Assembly: GCA_964354265.1 (NCBI GenBank)
Contig: CAYGYY010000009.1
Span: forward strand, 1 to 41,575
Length of the DNA: 41,575 nucleotides
Source: Fen731 sp964354265
GTDB lineage: Bacteria > Actinomycetota > Humimicrobiia > Humimicrobiales > Humimicrobiaceae
Direction: 5' to 3'
Notes under the pieces: generated by a model
The model's input: the letters and a program-made list of their open reading frames with translations, nothing else
Database searches by the model: none
Told to the model about the DNA's origin: nothing
Position numbers and translations under genes: made by a program
Shown here: positions 1 through 9,600 of the stretch, piece after piece
How the letters are laid out: every line of letters begins with the position of its first letter
Numbering within the stretch: position 1 is the first letter of the stretch

Positions 1-1
1 A

Positions 2-154
2 TTCGATGGTAAAAAGATAGAGAACAGGTACCAGCTGCTTGCGCAGGTAATAAGGCATAACCCTGGTGATACTGTAAATGTCAAGGTTTACAGGGATGGC
101 GGCTATATTGATTTTAATGTTACGCTGACCAGTTCTCCACAGGACGCCAGCTAA
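2..154 (+). CDS. C-terminal end of a PDZ-domain protein, probably HtrA/DegP-type serine protease (partial)
   Basis: The window opens inside a coding frame that reads 50 residues to a TAA at 152-154. The visible part (FDGKKIENRYQLLAQV, then NPGDTVNVKVYRDG) is the second half of a PDZ domain of the kind that ends HtrA/DegP trypsin-like proteases and related site-2 protease partners: a short helix followed by the NPGD turn and two beta strands. The catalytic domain would lie upstream and is not in the window, so the protease call rests only on this PDZ tail. A strong terminator follows 75 bases downstream, so it is the last gene of its transcript. Confidence 0.6.
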   Translation, partial: FDGKKIENRYQLLAQVIRHNPGDTVNVKVYRDGGYIDFNVTLTSSPQDAS

Positions 155-228
155 CTTATAATTGGAAGCTGTCATTATATGAAGCAGTATGTTTTAGAAT
201 AAAAAATCTGATTAATTTATCAATAATT

Positions 229-274
229 AATACCCCTCAATAAACATAAGCAGTTTATTGAGGGGTATTTTTTT
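229..274 (+). terminator. Strong intrinsic terminator after the PDZ protein gene
   Basis: A perfect 17-bp inverted repeat (229-245 pairs with 253-269) encloses a 7-base loop and runs into seven T residues (268-274). The core of the stem is ACCCCTC/GAGGGGT. This is a textbook Rho-independent terminator closing the transcript from the left edge. It separates it from the glycosyltransferase gene, whose AT-rich leader (275-431) has no clear promoter that I can defend. Confidence 0.9.
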
Positions 275-431
275 AAATCCCAATATGATATTCTAATAAT
301 AATTAAGGTACCATATATAAAAATCCGTAAAATTCTGGTTTAATTTCAATTATAGAACCATAAAACATCAATTAAATATTTATTAAATCTTTATAAATAA
401 GTATAAACTTTAAATAAGGGAATATGCATCA

Positions 432-1649
432 ATGGAAGATCTTAAAGGAGTAACTAAGAAAATAAAAGTCCTGAATATAGTGCCAACTCCTTTTTTTGCA
501 GACCGGGGGTGCCATATGCGCATACTTGGTGAGATGGCTGCCCTGAAGAATAATAATTACTACAATATTATAGTGACTTACCACAATGGACGTGATCTTA
601 AAGGGCTTGATATAAGGAGAATAATCAACATTCCATGGTACAGAAAACTTGAAGCCGGACCATCGCCGCATAAATTTTATTTAGACATTCTCCTGTTTTT
701 TAAGTCAGCTTCTGTGTATTTAAAAGAAAAGCCTCAAATAATTTATGGTCATCTGCATGAGGGAGCTTTTGTAGGAGGACTTGTCAAGTATCTACTGACT
801 TTCGGGAAAGTCCCTCTGGTTTTTGACGTACAGGGCAGCCTTACATCAGAGCTGACCACTTTTTACTGGACAGGCAACAGGGTTGTAAGATGGTTCTTTC
901 ACAATCTTGAAAAATTTATATGTAAATTACCGGACTTTTTTATATGCAGCTCTGTCTCCAATGGAGATATTATGAAAAACAGGTTCAGAATAAATCCTGA
1001 AAAAGTAAAAGTCGTAATTGATGGAGTGCACACAGACTTTTTTAACAAGAACCCTAAAAAAGGATTCAAAACAGAGCTTGGAATTCCGGAAGATGCGCCG
1101 CTTATAATTTTTACAGGCGCTCTTCTTGCAGCTAAGGGTATCTGGAATCTTGTTGAAGCTATACCGGTGGTTCTTGAAAAAAGGAAGGATATACATTTTT
1201 TGATAGTGGGTTATCCGGTCGAAGAAACAGAAAAGAGGATTAAAGAACTGAATATTGGTTTCAATGTCCATCTGACAGGCATGGTTGATTATTTTGACCT
1301 GCCGGATTACTTGTTAATCAGCGATGTCGCAGTTGAACCAAAAATCGATAAAGCCGGGGAAGCAAGCGGCAAGGTCATTAACTATATGGGGGCAGGCCTG
1401 CCTGTGGTTTGTTTTGATTCCAAGAATAACCGCAAGTTTCTTGGCAACGGTGGCATATATGCCCCTGATGACATAATAGAAAATCTTGCTGAAAAGATGC
1501 TATGGGCAATAGAAAATCCTGAAGAAGCAAAAAAGCTTGGGGGGATGAACAAAAAAAGGGTCGAAGAGGTTTTTTCCTGGAATAACAGCATCAGGGATAC
1601 AGTGGCTGTATTTGAAGAACTTGTTGCAAAAAGAGAAAAAAAACATTAA
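432..1649 (+). CDS. Glycosyltransferase family 4 (GT-B fold)
   Basis: A 405-residue protein with the two-Rossmann layout of GT4 enzymes, which transfer a sugar from a nucleotide donor, usually to a lipid- or cell-surface-bound acceptor. The N-terminal acceptor half (about 1-200) starts with KVLNIVPTPFFADRG. The C-terminal donor half carries IIFTGALLAAKGIWNLVEA (about 226-245) and a glutamate pair in EPKIDKAGEASGKVINYMG, the EX7E-type motif that contacts the donor sugar. No membrane segment is evident. The ATG at 432 has a modest AAGGGA about ten bases upstream. It stops 19 bases before the PEP carboxykinase start, so the two may be co-transcribed although no functional link is obvious. Donor and acceptor cannot be read from the sequence. 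Confidence 0.85.
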   Translation: MEDLKGVTKKIKVLNIVPTPFFADRGCHMRILGEMAALKNNNYYNIIVTYHNGRDLKGLDIRRIINIPWYRKLEAGPSPHKFYLDILLFFKSASVYLKEKPQIIYGHLHEGAFVGGLVKYLLTFGKVPLVFDVQGSLTSELTTFYWTGNRVVRWFFHNLEKFICKLPDFFICSSVSNGDIMKNRFRINPEKVKVVIDGVHTDFFNKNPKKGFKTELGIPEDAPLIIFTGALLAAKGIWNLVEAIPVVLEKRKDIHFLIVGYPVEETEKRIKELNIGFNVHLTGMVDYFDLPDYLLISDVAVEPKIDKAGEASGKVINYMGAGLPVVCFDSKNNRKFLGNGGIYAPDDIIENLAEKMLWAIENPEEAKKLGGMNKKRVEEVFSWNNSIRDTVAVFEELVAKREKKH

Positions 1650-1668
1650 AAGTATTTTGGAGGTGGAT

Positions 1669-3444
1669 GTGAAAGTCAATCATAAGGAACTGGTAAAATG
1701 GGTTCTTGAAATGGCAAAAATGTGCAATCCGGATAGGATAGTGTGGATAGATGGTTCAGAAAAACAGAAAAAACAGCTGGAAAAAGAAGGGTTTAAGACA
1801 GGGGAGTTAATTGAGTTAAACCAGAAAAAACTACCAGGCTGCATCTATCACAGGACCGCAATAAATGATGTTGCAAGGACGGAGCACCTCACATTTATAT
1901 GCACTCCTGACAAGGAAGAAGCAGGACCTTCGAATAACTGGATGCATCCTGATGAAGGATATTTGAAAGCCGGTGAAATTTTTAAAAACTCTATGACTGG
2001 AAGGACCATGTATGTTATACCATTTTCCATGGGCCCCATAAACTCAGAGTTTTCCAAGATAGGCGTTGAGCTTACTGATAGCATTTATGTAGTACTGAAC
2101 ATGCTCATAATGACCAGGGCCGGAGATGCAGTATTGAGATACCTTGGCGAAAAAGGCCAGTTCACAAAATGTCTGCATTCCAAAGCGGAACTTGATATAA
2201 ACAGGAGGCTCATACTGCATTTTCCGCGCGATAATACTATCTGGAGTGTGGGATCAGGTTATGGTGGAAATGTCCTTCTGGGGAAAAAATGCCTTTCACT
2301 GCGTATTGCAAGTTTCCTGGGCAGAAATGAGGGATGGCTTGCAGAGCATATGCTTATAATCGGTATTGAAGATGCAAACGGCAAGACGACCTATATAGCT
2401 GCTGCATTTCCAAGCGCATGCGGCAAAACTAACCTGGCAATGCTCATACCGCCGGATGCAATGAAGAAAAAAGGCTATAAAATATGGACAGTTGGGGATG
2501 ATATTGCATGGATGCGTGTAAAACAGGACGGGTCACTCTGGGCTATCAACCCGGAATCAGGATTTTTTGGGGTTTTACCCGGTACAAACAGCAGGACTAA
2601 TGCAAATGCGATTACAACAATGCAGAAAAATACTATATATACCAATATCCTCTTAAAGGAAGATAGGACAGTCTGGTGGGAAGGCGCAGATGGGCCGGTT
2701 CCGGAAAAGGGCATAGACTGGACTGGAAAACCATGGACTCCGCAGACAAAAGACGAAAACGGAGATCCTGTAAAGGGAGCTAACCCTAACAGCAGGTTCA
2801 CCGCACCGATAAAACAGTGCCCCACAGCATCGCCGTTCCTGGACAGCCCTGACGGTGTGCCTATTTCAGCAATAATTTTCGGCGGTAGAAGGGCGCACCT
2901 GGCTCCGCTGATATATGAATCATTTAACTGGCAGCATGGAGTATTTACAGGTTCTATTATGGCTTCAGAAATAACTGCAGCACAATACGGTGCACAGGGA
3001 ACTGTAAGGAGGGATCCAATGGCAATGATACCATTCTGCGGTTACAACATGGGTGATTACTTTGCGCACTGGATAAAGTTAGGAAAAGAATTAAAAAACC
3101 AGCCCAGGATATTCCATGTGAACTGGTTCAGGATAGACAACAAAGGTAATTTCCTCTGGCCCGGATTTGGTGACAATCTCAGGGTCCTTGAGTGGGTTAT
3201 AAAAAGATGCTTTTCAGAGGCTGAAGCTGAAAAAACACCCATTGGTTATATTCCTTTCATAAAAGACCTTGACCTCGAGGGCCTTGATATTTCAGATGCA
3301 GACATGGAAGAGCTCTTAAAAGTCGATAAGTCAGAATGGCTTTCTGAAGCCGGGGATATCAGGGGCTTTTATGAGAGGTTCGGGGGCAGGATACCCGCCG
3401 AACTTTTAACAGAACTTTCCGATCTTGAAAGCAGGCTTGGTTAA
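1669..3444 (+). CDS. pckG: Phosphoenolpyruvate carboxykinase, GTP-dependent
   Basis: Interconverts oxaloacetate + GTP and PEP + GDP + CO2, linking the C4 pool to PEP. The 591-residue length matches the GTP family (about 600), not the shorter ATP family. The kinase-1 loop FPSACGKTN (about 247-255) contains the hyper-reactive cysteine typical of GTP-PEPCK, followed by the kinase-2 motif GDDIAWM (about 276) and NPESGFFGVLPGT. The frame stays open upstream to an ATG at 1612 inside the glycosyltransferase gene, but the GGAGGT at 1659-1664 places the start at GTG 1669, five bases downstream; this removes an unlikely 38-base overlap. With a B12 acyl-CoA mutase also in the window, it could serve a succinate/propionate or gluconeogenic route (inference). 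It converges with the DUF1015 gene. Confidence 0.95.
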   Translation: MKVNHKELVKWVLEMAKMCNPDRIVWIDGSEKQKKQLEKEGFKTGELIELNQKKLPGCIYHRTAINDVARTEHLTFICTPDKEEAGPSNNWMHPDEGYLKAGEIFKNSMTGRTMYVIPFSMGPINSEFSKIGVELTDSIYVVLNMLIMTRAGDAVLRYLGEKGQFTKCLHSKAELDINRRLILHFPRDNTIWSVGSGYGGNVLLGKKCLSLRIASFLGRNEGWLAEHMLIIGIEDANGKTTYIAAAFPSACGKTNLAMLIPPDAMKKKGYKIWTVGDDIAWMRVKQDGSLWAINPESGFFGVLPGTNSRTNANAITTMQKNTIYTNILLKEDRTVWWEGADGPVPEKGIDWTGKPWTPQTKDENGDPVKGANPNSRFTAPIKQCPTASPFLDSPDGVPISAIIFGGRRAHLAPLIYESFNWQHGVFTGSIMASEITAAQYGAQGTVRRDPMAMIPFCGYNMGDYFAHWIKLGKELKNQPRIFHVNWFRIDNKGNFLWPGFGDNLRVLEWVIKRCFSEAEAEKTPIGYIPFIKDLDLEGLDISDADMEELLKVDKSEWLSEAGDIRGFYERFGGRIPAELLTELSDLESRLG

Positions 3445-3460
3445 CAAAACTTATATTTTT

Positions 3461-4792
3461 TCAATAACTATTATCAAACTTATACATAACAAGTCCGCTG
3501 CAAGGTTTAGGATAAAAATAGGTAGATTTTTGTGGCATTATCATTCCCTTAATAGAAAGACTTTCAACTGTATCTATCTGGGGCGCATTTAAGATAAACC
3601 CTGCGATAGAATCTGCAACAGTGTTGCTGCTGGCAAGATTTTTAAAAACCTCATTTACAGTATGCAAGAACTTGATATCCTCAATCTCGTAGCCGGAAAG
3701 AAGGCCAGTCAGCACTAACTTGTGAAGTATATTAACATCCAGGTACTCAAATTCCCTGTCAAAAGGCTCTTCGTAGAGGTTAAAGGCCCTGTAAGCGCTC
3801 TCAATTTCTGTATTAAATACTGCAAAGTAACATGTCTGGGCATCAAGGCATACACAAAAGCTCTTTTGTCCGGAAAGAACTGATTTTTTCATTGCCTGTT
3901 CAATAGTTGATGCTTCAGGTTTTATCTTTTCAATATTGAAATACCTGCCTATTTTTCCTGTAAAATCAGAAGGATCGATTTTGCTTTTGAATTTTATTAA
4001 CCTGTGGGTCGGATGAATCGATATTTCTTTCTGGTTTGATGATACGAAAAGAGTCAGTATATAATCTTCAGGGCTGGAAATTTCTGAAGTCCATGAAGCC
4101 CGCTTATTCGTTAGGGTTGATTCCCTGTAAAGCCTTGACGTCTCATATCTGTGATGTCCATCTGCAATAAGAAGTGTCTTTGATCTCATCATGTCTGTGA
4201 TTTTTGAAATAACTTCATCATCCTGGATACTCCAGAATCTAAATTTAAGGCTTCTGTCGTAATCTGCATCAGTTTTTAGAAGAGCTGGACTGTTTTTTTG
4301 CATGTCAATGATTTGCCCAATATTATTATCGCTATCATTATAAATAGTATAGATAAACTCGAAGTTTGTCCTGCACGCAGTAAGAAGCTTAAGCCTGTCT
4401 TCTTTTGGTTTGGAAAGGGTCTTTTCATGCCTTAAAATCCCGCCTGCACCATATTCCTCCACTTTCAGCAACCCTATAAGTCCGGTAAAGCTTTTATTAA
4501 TACCGTCCTCAGAAAAACTTTCTTCAAAAATATAAAAACTCTGCTTGCTGTCAAATACCAGGGTTTCTTTTGATATCCAATCCGATAGTTTCTTTTCCGC
4601 AGACTCATATTTATTAAAATCATTGCCTGATTCAGGTAGTGTAAGGTGAACTATATTAAATGGGTCCAGGGTCTTAAGATATTTATCCTGATCTGCAGAG
4701 ATGACATCATATGGCGGAGCGATGACTTTAGACATATCTTTTATTCTTTCAGTATTGAAACGCAATCCATTAAAAGGCAGCACATTGACCAT
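3461..4792 (-). CDS. DUF1015 family protein of unknown function
   Basis: A 443-residue protein of the DUF1015 family, with the family's hallmark blocks: APPYDVI near residue 25, RHEKT near 121, and ADGHHRYETSR at 210-220. The His-His-Arg block looks like a metal or phosphate site, but the biochemical role of the family is not established to my knowledge. In other genomes the family is often found near serine or PEP/amino-acid metabolism genes, so its position tail-to-tail with PEP carboxykinase (16-base gap) is noteworthy but not proof. The start is supported by AAGGAAG just upstream. It is transcribed away from hypB. Confidence 0.85.
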   Translation of the reverse strand: MVNVLPFNGLRFNTERIKDMSKVIAPPYDVISADQDKYLKTLDPFNIVHLTLPESGNDFNKYESAEKKLSDWISKETLVFDSKQSFYIFEESFSEDGINKSFTGLIGLLKVEEYGAGGILRHEKTLSKPKEDRLKLLTACRTNFEFIYTIYNDSDNNIGQIIDMQKNSPALLKTDADYDRSLKFRFWSIQDDEVISKITDMMRSKTLLIADGHHRYETSRLYRESTLTNKRASWTSEISSPEDYILTLFVSSNQKEISIHPTHRLIKFKSKIDPSDFTGKIGRYFNIEKIKPEASTIEQAMKKSVLSGQKSFCVCLDAQTCYFAVFNTEIESAYRAFNLYEEPFDREFEYLDVNILHKLVLTGLLSGYEIEDIKFLHTVNEVFKNLASSNTVADSIAGFILNAPQIDTVESLSIKGMIMPQKSTYFYPKPCSGLVMYKFDNSY

Positions 4793-4949
4793 TATTCTTC
4801 CTTTTCATATCATTTTCTTAATAATCAAAAAGCTCTTACAGCTTCTGGTTAAGATTAAATTATAATTTAAAAAGAACAAAAATATAATAATGAAAAAAAA
4901 TGAAAATAATAGTAGAATCTTTTACCGTTAATATTAAAAAAGGAGAAAA

Positions 4950-5606
4950 ATGAAAATCGAGATAATTGAAAATGTGCTGCAATACAATAAGGAAGAAGCT
5001 GAATCCAACAGGTTGCTTTTTGCAAATAATAATACATTTGTCATCAATATATTGTCTGCTCCGGGAGCAGGAAAGACTTCCTTCATAATGGAGACAATAA
5101 GACAGGCAAAAGACGAGTTCAATATTGGAGTAATTGAAGGCGATATTTCCTCGACCCACGATTCTGAAAAAATAAAAAATCTGGTAGATGATGTGGTACA
5201 GATAAACACCGGAGGAACATGCCACCTTAATGCTTCAATGGTAGCAAAAGCTGTTGAAAAGTTAAGAATTGGCGCACTTGACCTTATATTTATTGAAAAT
5301 GTCGGAAACCTCATTTGTCCCGTGGGCTTTGACCTGGGTGAGGATTTCAGGATACTTCTTTCCTCTGTCAGTGAAGGAGATGACAAACCTGTAAAATATC
5401 CCAAAGCCTTTATAAGGACTAACCTTGTCATCCTTAACAAAATAGATCTGATGCCTTACAGTGATTTTAATTATACTTTTTTTGAAAGTAAGGCCAGGGA
5501 GCTTAATAGCGGTGCAGGGTTAATTAATCTTTCATGCAAGACTAAAGAAGGCTTTTCTGTATGGATGAGCCTGCTCAGGGAACTTCTTAATAAAAGAAAA
5601 ATATAG
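4950..5606 (+). CDS. hypB: Hydrogenase nickel-insertion GTPase HypB
   Basis: A 218-residue SIMIBI-class GTPase that, with HypA, delivers Ni to the [NiFe] hydrogenase large subunit after the Fe(CN)2CO group is placed. Walker A is SAPGAGKTS (36-44) and the guanine-specificity motif is NKID (163-166). The dimer-interface metal site is visible as Cys91-His92 in GGTCHLN and Cys123 in LICPVGFD. The N-terminal CXXCGC motif and the His-rich nickel-storage stretch of some HypB proteins are absent, so this is the short form. AAAGGAG sits just before the ATG. It stands 17 kb from the other hyp genes, and no hypA was found beside it or elsewhere in the window. Confidence 0.93.
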   Translation: MKIEIIENVLQYNKEEAESNRLLFANNNTFVINILSAPGAGKTSFIMETIRQAKDEFNIGVIEGDISSTHDSEKIKNLVDDVVQINTGGTCHLNASMVAKAVEKLRIGALDLIFIENVGNLICPVGFDLGEDFRILLSSVSEGDDKPVKYPKAFIRTNLVILNKIDLMPYSDFNYTFFESKARELNSGAGLINLSCKTKEGFSVWMSLLRELLNKRKI

Positions 5607-5715
5607 AAAATAAAAATTATTTACCCGGTTTCAATTGATGCCCCTTACTCTCTTATAATTCTTTTTTCTTTTGTAAACAGAGATTAAATAACAAGTTTTT
5701 TTATTCTTAAATACT

Positions 5716-5824
5716 GTTACAAACTTATTACAAATTTCAATTTTTTTATTGCTTTAATTGCTTTATAATGCTAAGATAACTTAATTTTTATGAAGTTACA
5801 AAAATGTTACAAATATGTTAACGT
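5716..5824. promoter_or_regulatory. Phased GTTACAAA direct repeats upstream of the histidine kinase gene
   Basis: The 284-base gap between hypB and the histidine kinase contains an ATTACAAA/GTTACAAA element at 5716-5723, 5727-5734, 5795-5802 and 5806-5813, with a diverged copy starting at 5817 (GTTAACGT). Starts within each cluster are exactly 11 bases apart, about one helical turn, all in the same orientation. Direct repeats of TTNACA type at 11-base period are the known layout of PhoP/PhoB-family (winged-helix response regulator) sites. A TATAAT lies between the clusters at 5764-5769 but without a good -35. The binding protein is unknown. Confidence 0.5.
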
Positions 5825-5890
5825 AAAACGGCCTGTCAACAGGTCATTCCAAAATTTATTTTTTATAAGTTTAAGGTGAAACAGCAAAAA

Positions 5891-6658
5891 ATGAGAATAA
5901 ATCTAGGCAAGTACCAGGTTGAATTTAAAAAGAGAGAAACTATCAACAAACCTGCAAATTATAATAGCGAAGATGGGTTTGGAGGTTTGAATACTCTTGA
6001 GTTTGTTTCGCATGAGCTTAAGGGGATCCTTGGTTCAACGATAATGTGTGTTTATTCAATAAGGGACGGTTTTCTTGGAATGTTGAATTTCAAGCAAAGG
6101 GCAAGCATTGAGACAACCATAAGGAACCTGAAAAGGCTCGAATCAACCATTAAAGACTTCCTTGATATATCGCGCATACAGGAAGGCAAATTGACTGTTA
6201 GAAAGATGGAAGTCAATATAAATGAAGATATCATAAATGAAGTAGAAGATGCTTTTCTTTCTGAGATATATGAAAGCAGGATGATTTTTGATAACCGGAT
6301 ACCGGAAGGAATGGTTATCAGTACAGACAGGAACCTTCTTTTAACTGTTTTCAATAACCTTGTAAGTAATGCAATAAAATATGGTGTTACGGGAGGGTCC
6401 ATAATTATAAAAGCTGAAACTTTTGAAAAGATGGCCAGGTTCAGTGTTTTTAATAGCGGAGTGTCTATAAGAGAGGAAGACAGGCAAAAACTTTTTAAAA
6501 AATTTTCAAGGATAGATGCCGAACAGCACAGAAGAATAAAAGGTACGGGCCTGGGGCTCTTTATAATTTATGACATAATAAAAAATCTTGGCGGCAGCAT
6601 ATGGCATGAAATGCATGAAGATGGAAATGAATTTATTTTTGAGATAGAAAGGGTTTAG
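5891..6658 (+). CDS. Cytosolic sensor histidine kinase of the hydrogenase operon
   Basis: A soluble two-component kinase of 255 residues with no membrane segment. The phospho-acceptor is His41 in FVSHELKG, followed by a dimerisation helix pair and an ATPase domain with the N box (NNLVSNAIKYG) and G2 box (GTGLGLFI). The short N-terminal stretch is not a recognisable PAS or ferredoxin sensor domain. The frame is open from GTG 5876, but ATG 5891 sits 11 bases after AAGGTGA (5873-5879) and is preferred; the choice costs five residues. The gene ends two bases before hydB. HATPase/histidine-kinase genes inside [FeFe] hydrogenase operons are known in clostridia, and a lone receiver gene closes this operon, so the two plausibly form a redox- or H2-responsive pair (inference). 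Confidence 0.85.
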   Translation: MRINLGKYQVEFKKRETINKPANYNSEDGFGGLNTLEFVSHELKGILGSTIMCVYSIRDGFLGMLNFKQRASIETTIRNLKRLESTIKDFLDISRIQEGKLTVRKMEVNINEDIINEVEDAFLSEIYESRMIFDNRIPEGMVISTDRNLLLTVFNNLVSNAIKYGVTGGSIIIKAETFEKMARFSVFNSGVSIREEDRQKLFKKFSRIDAEQHRRIKGTGLGLFIIYDIIKNLGGSIWHEMHEDGNEFIFEIERV

Positions 6659-6660
6659 AA

Positions 6661-9600
6661 ATGATAACAGCTATGGAAAATCTGAAAAGTATCCGACAGG
6701 AAGCTATCCAGAGACTTATCGGGAATGGGTTGCTTTCATCCACCAGGATATATGTCGGCATGTCCACCTGTGAGATTGCTGCAGGGAGCAAAGAGGTATG
6801 GGACACTTTCCAGAAAGAAATCGAGGGAAATAAAATAACGGACATACAATTAAAGCAGAAGGGATGCGCAGGAAGGTGTAACCTTGAACCAACGGTTGAA
6901 GTGCTCGAGCAGGGAAAAGTTCCTTTCAAATACATAAATGTAAACAGTGAAAAAGTAAAAGAAATAATAAGGGAGCATCTTATTGAAGGCAGCGCAAAAT
7001 CTGCAGAGCGGACGGAAGAATTGGCGACCGATCCTTTTATGCTTACTGACAGGTCCAGGTTCGTATTTGGAAATGTCGATTTCTTTAAAAAACAAAAAAG
7101 AATCACTCTCAGAAACTGCGGCATCATTGATCCCGAAAGCATGGAAGATTATCTTTCTGTCAGGGGGTATGAAGCGCTTGCAAAAGTATTGACCGAGTAT
7201 GCTCCCCAGCAGGTAATAGCAGAAGTCTCAAAATCAGGTCTTAGAGGCAGGGGCGGCGGCGGTTTTAACACTGGTTTGAAATGGAAGCTTGTCGCAGATG
7301 AACAGGAAACTGAAAAATATATTATCTGCAATGCTGATGAAGGTGATCCGGGAGCTTTTATGGACAGGAGCGCGCTTGAAGGGGATCCCCATATCGTGCT
7401 TGAAGGTATGATAATAGCAGGTTATGCAATAGGTGCAAAGAAAGGTTTTGTCTATATCAGGGCAGAGTATCCCCTTGCTATCGACAGGCTAAGGAAAGCA
7501 ATCAGCGATGCCAAACAATACGGTTTACTTGGAAATAATATACTTGGCACAGGATATGATTTTGATGTAGAGCTGGTGCTTGGCGCGGGGGCGTTTGTCT
7601 GTGGTGAGGAAACAGCGCTTATTCATTCAATTGAAGGAGGCAGGGGAACACCGACGACTAAACCTCCTTACCCTTCTGTTAGCGGGTTGTGGGGTAAGCC
7701 TACGCTTATCAATAATGTAGAGACGTTTGCAAATATAGGCGTTATTATACTTGACGGTTATGAAAGTTTTGCATCAATCGGAACCAAAGACAGCAAGGGA
7801 ACCAAAGTCTTTGCGCTTGCAGGCAAGGTCAATAACACTGGACTCATTGAGGTCCCGATGGGCATTACCCTTCGAGAGATAATTTATGATATTGGCGGTG
7901 GAATAAAGGACGGGAAGAAATTCAAGGCGGTGCTTACCGGAGGACCTTCAGGAGGATGCATACCGCAAGAATTTTTAGACACTCCAGTGGATTATGATTC
8001 GCTTAATGCTCTTGGTTCAATAATGGGTTCAGGCGGGATGATAGTGCTTGATGAAGATGACTGCATGATAGATGTCGCAAGGTATTTTCTTGAATTTACC
8101 CAGAATGAATCCTGTGGAAAATGTACTCCGTGCAGGGAAGGTACAAAAAGGATGCTTGAGATCCTTACAAAGATCACATCCGGCGATGGCGAAGAATCAG
8201 ATATAGAGATGCTGGAAAGACTTGCAAACCTTATTAAAAAGACTTCACTTTGCGGACTTGGCCAGTCTGCGCCTAATCCTGTTCTTACGACAATGCGTTA
8301 CTTTAAAAATGAATACGATGCTCATGTAAAATACAAAAAATGTCCAGCTGCCGTTTGTAAAGGCATAATATCATCACCGTGCCAGCATGCATGCTTCCTT
8401 GGCGGAAGCGGCGCACCGTCATATATTGGTTTGATAGCGCAGGAAAGAATCGAAGAAGCTGTAAATATTCTTTACAGCGAAAACCCTCTTCCCATAATCT
8501 GCGGGAGGGTCTGCCATCATCCATGCGAAAGCAAATGCAGGAGAGGCGATATAGACAGACCGATTTCAATAAGGGAGCTTAAAAGGTTCCTAACTGATTA
8601 CGCTATAGAAAATAAGACAGCATTCCCCATGGCAACTGCAGATAAAAAAGAAGGGAAAATAGCTGTAATAGGTTCAGGTCCGGCAGGCCTGACTTGCGCA
8701 TATAACCTTGCCATTTCAGGATACAAAGTTACGATATTTGAAAAACTTCCAGTGGCAGGAGGCATGCTTGCAGTGGCAATCCCTCAGTACAGGCTTCCAA
8801 AAGAATTGCTTGATTTTGAAATAGAAAACCTTAAAAAGCTTGATATAGAAATAAGATTAAATACAGAAATAGGTAAAAACATAAAATTTGATGATTTAAA
8901 AAAAGATTTCAAGGCAATATTTATAGCTGCAGGTGCCCACAAAGGCCTGAAACTTGAAATACCCGGAGAAGATTTAAAAGGGGTTATAGATGCTGTGGAC
9001 CTCTTAAGGGAAATAAATCTTGGCAGGAAAGTCGAGATAGGGGAAAAAGTCGCTGTAATCGGCGGAGGAAATGCAGCAATAGATGCAGTCAGGACAATAA
9101 ACAGGTTGGGTAAGAAAGTCGTGCTGCTTTACAGGAGGACAAAGAGTGAGATGCCTGCCTGGGAGGAAGAAGTGGACGAAGCTTTAAGGGAAGGCATAGA
9201 TATCCAGTTTCTTACTGCACCTGTTAAGGTAATTGGCCAAAGAGGCATGGTCAAACAACTTGAATGTATCAGGATGGAGCTCGGAGATGTGGATAAAAGC
9301 GGAAGGAGGAGGCCGGTTCCAGTCCAGGGGTCCGAATTCATGGTAGATATTGATACTCTTGTCCCTGCAATCAGCCAGGAACCAGACATAGGCGCAATCA
9401 CAGTCAGCGGGACAACCGGACAGATCAGTCTTTCAAAATGGAGCACTGTTGAAGTGGATGAAGAAACACTATATACGGGCATTAACGGTATATTTGCAGG
9501 GGGTGATGTTGTCCTTGGTCCAAAAACAGTAACAGAAGCAATGGCTCATGGAAAAATAGCTGCGGAAATGATTGACAAATATTTACAGGGACAACCCATG

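Noticed and set aside
1612..1668. Longer N-terminus for PEP carboxykinase starting at ATG 1612
   Set aside because: It would overlap the glycosyltransferase gene by 38 bases, adds a lysine-rich stretch unlike the family, and ignores the good GGAGGT before GTG 1669.
4860..5440. Minus-strand frames opposite hypB (121 and 168 codons)
   Set aside because: They lie antisense to a clear hypB, are rich in Phe/Ile/Ser as expected from reverse-frame reading, and match no family I know.
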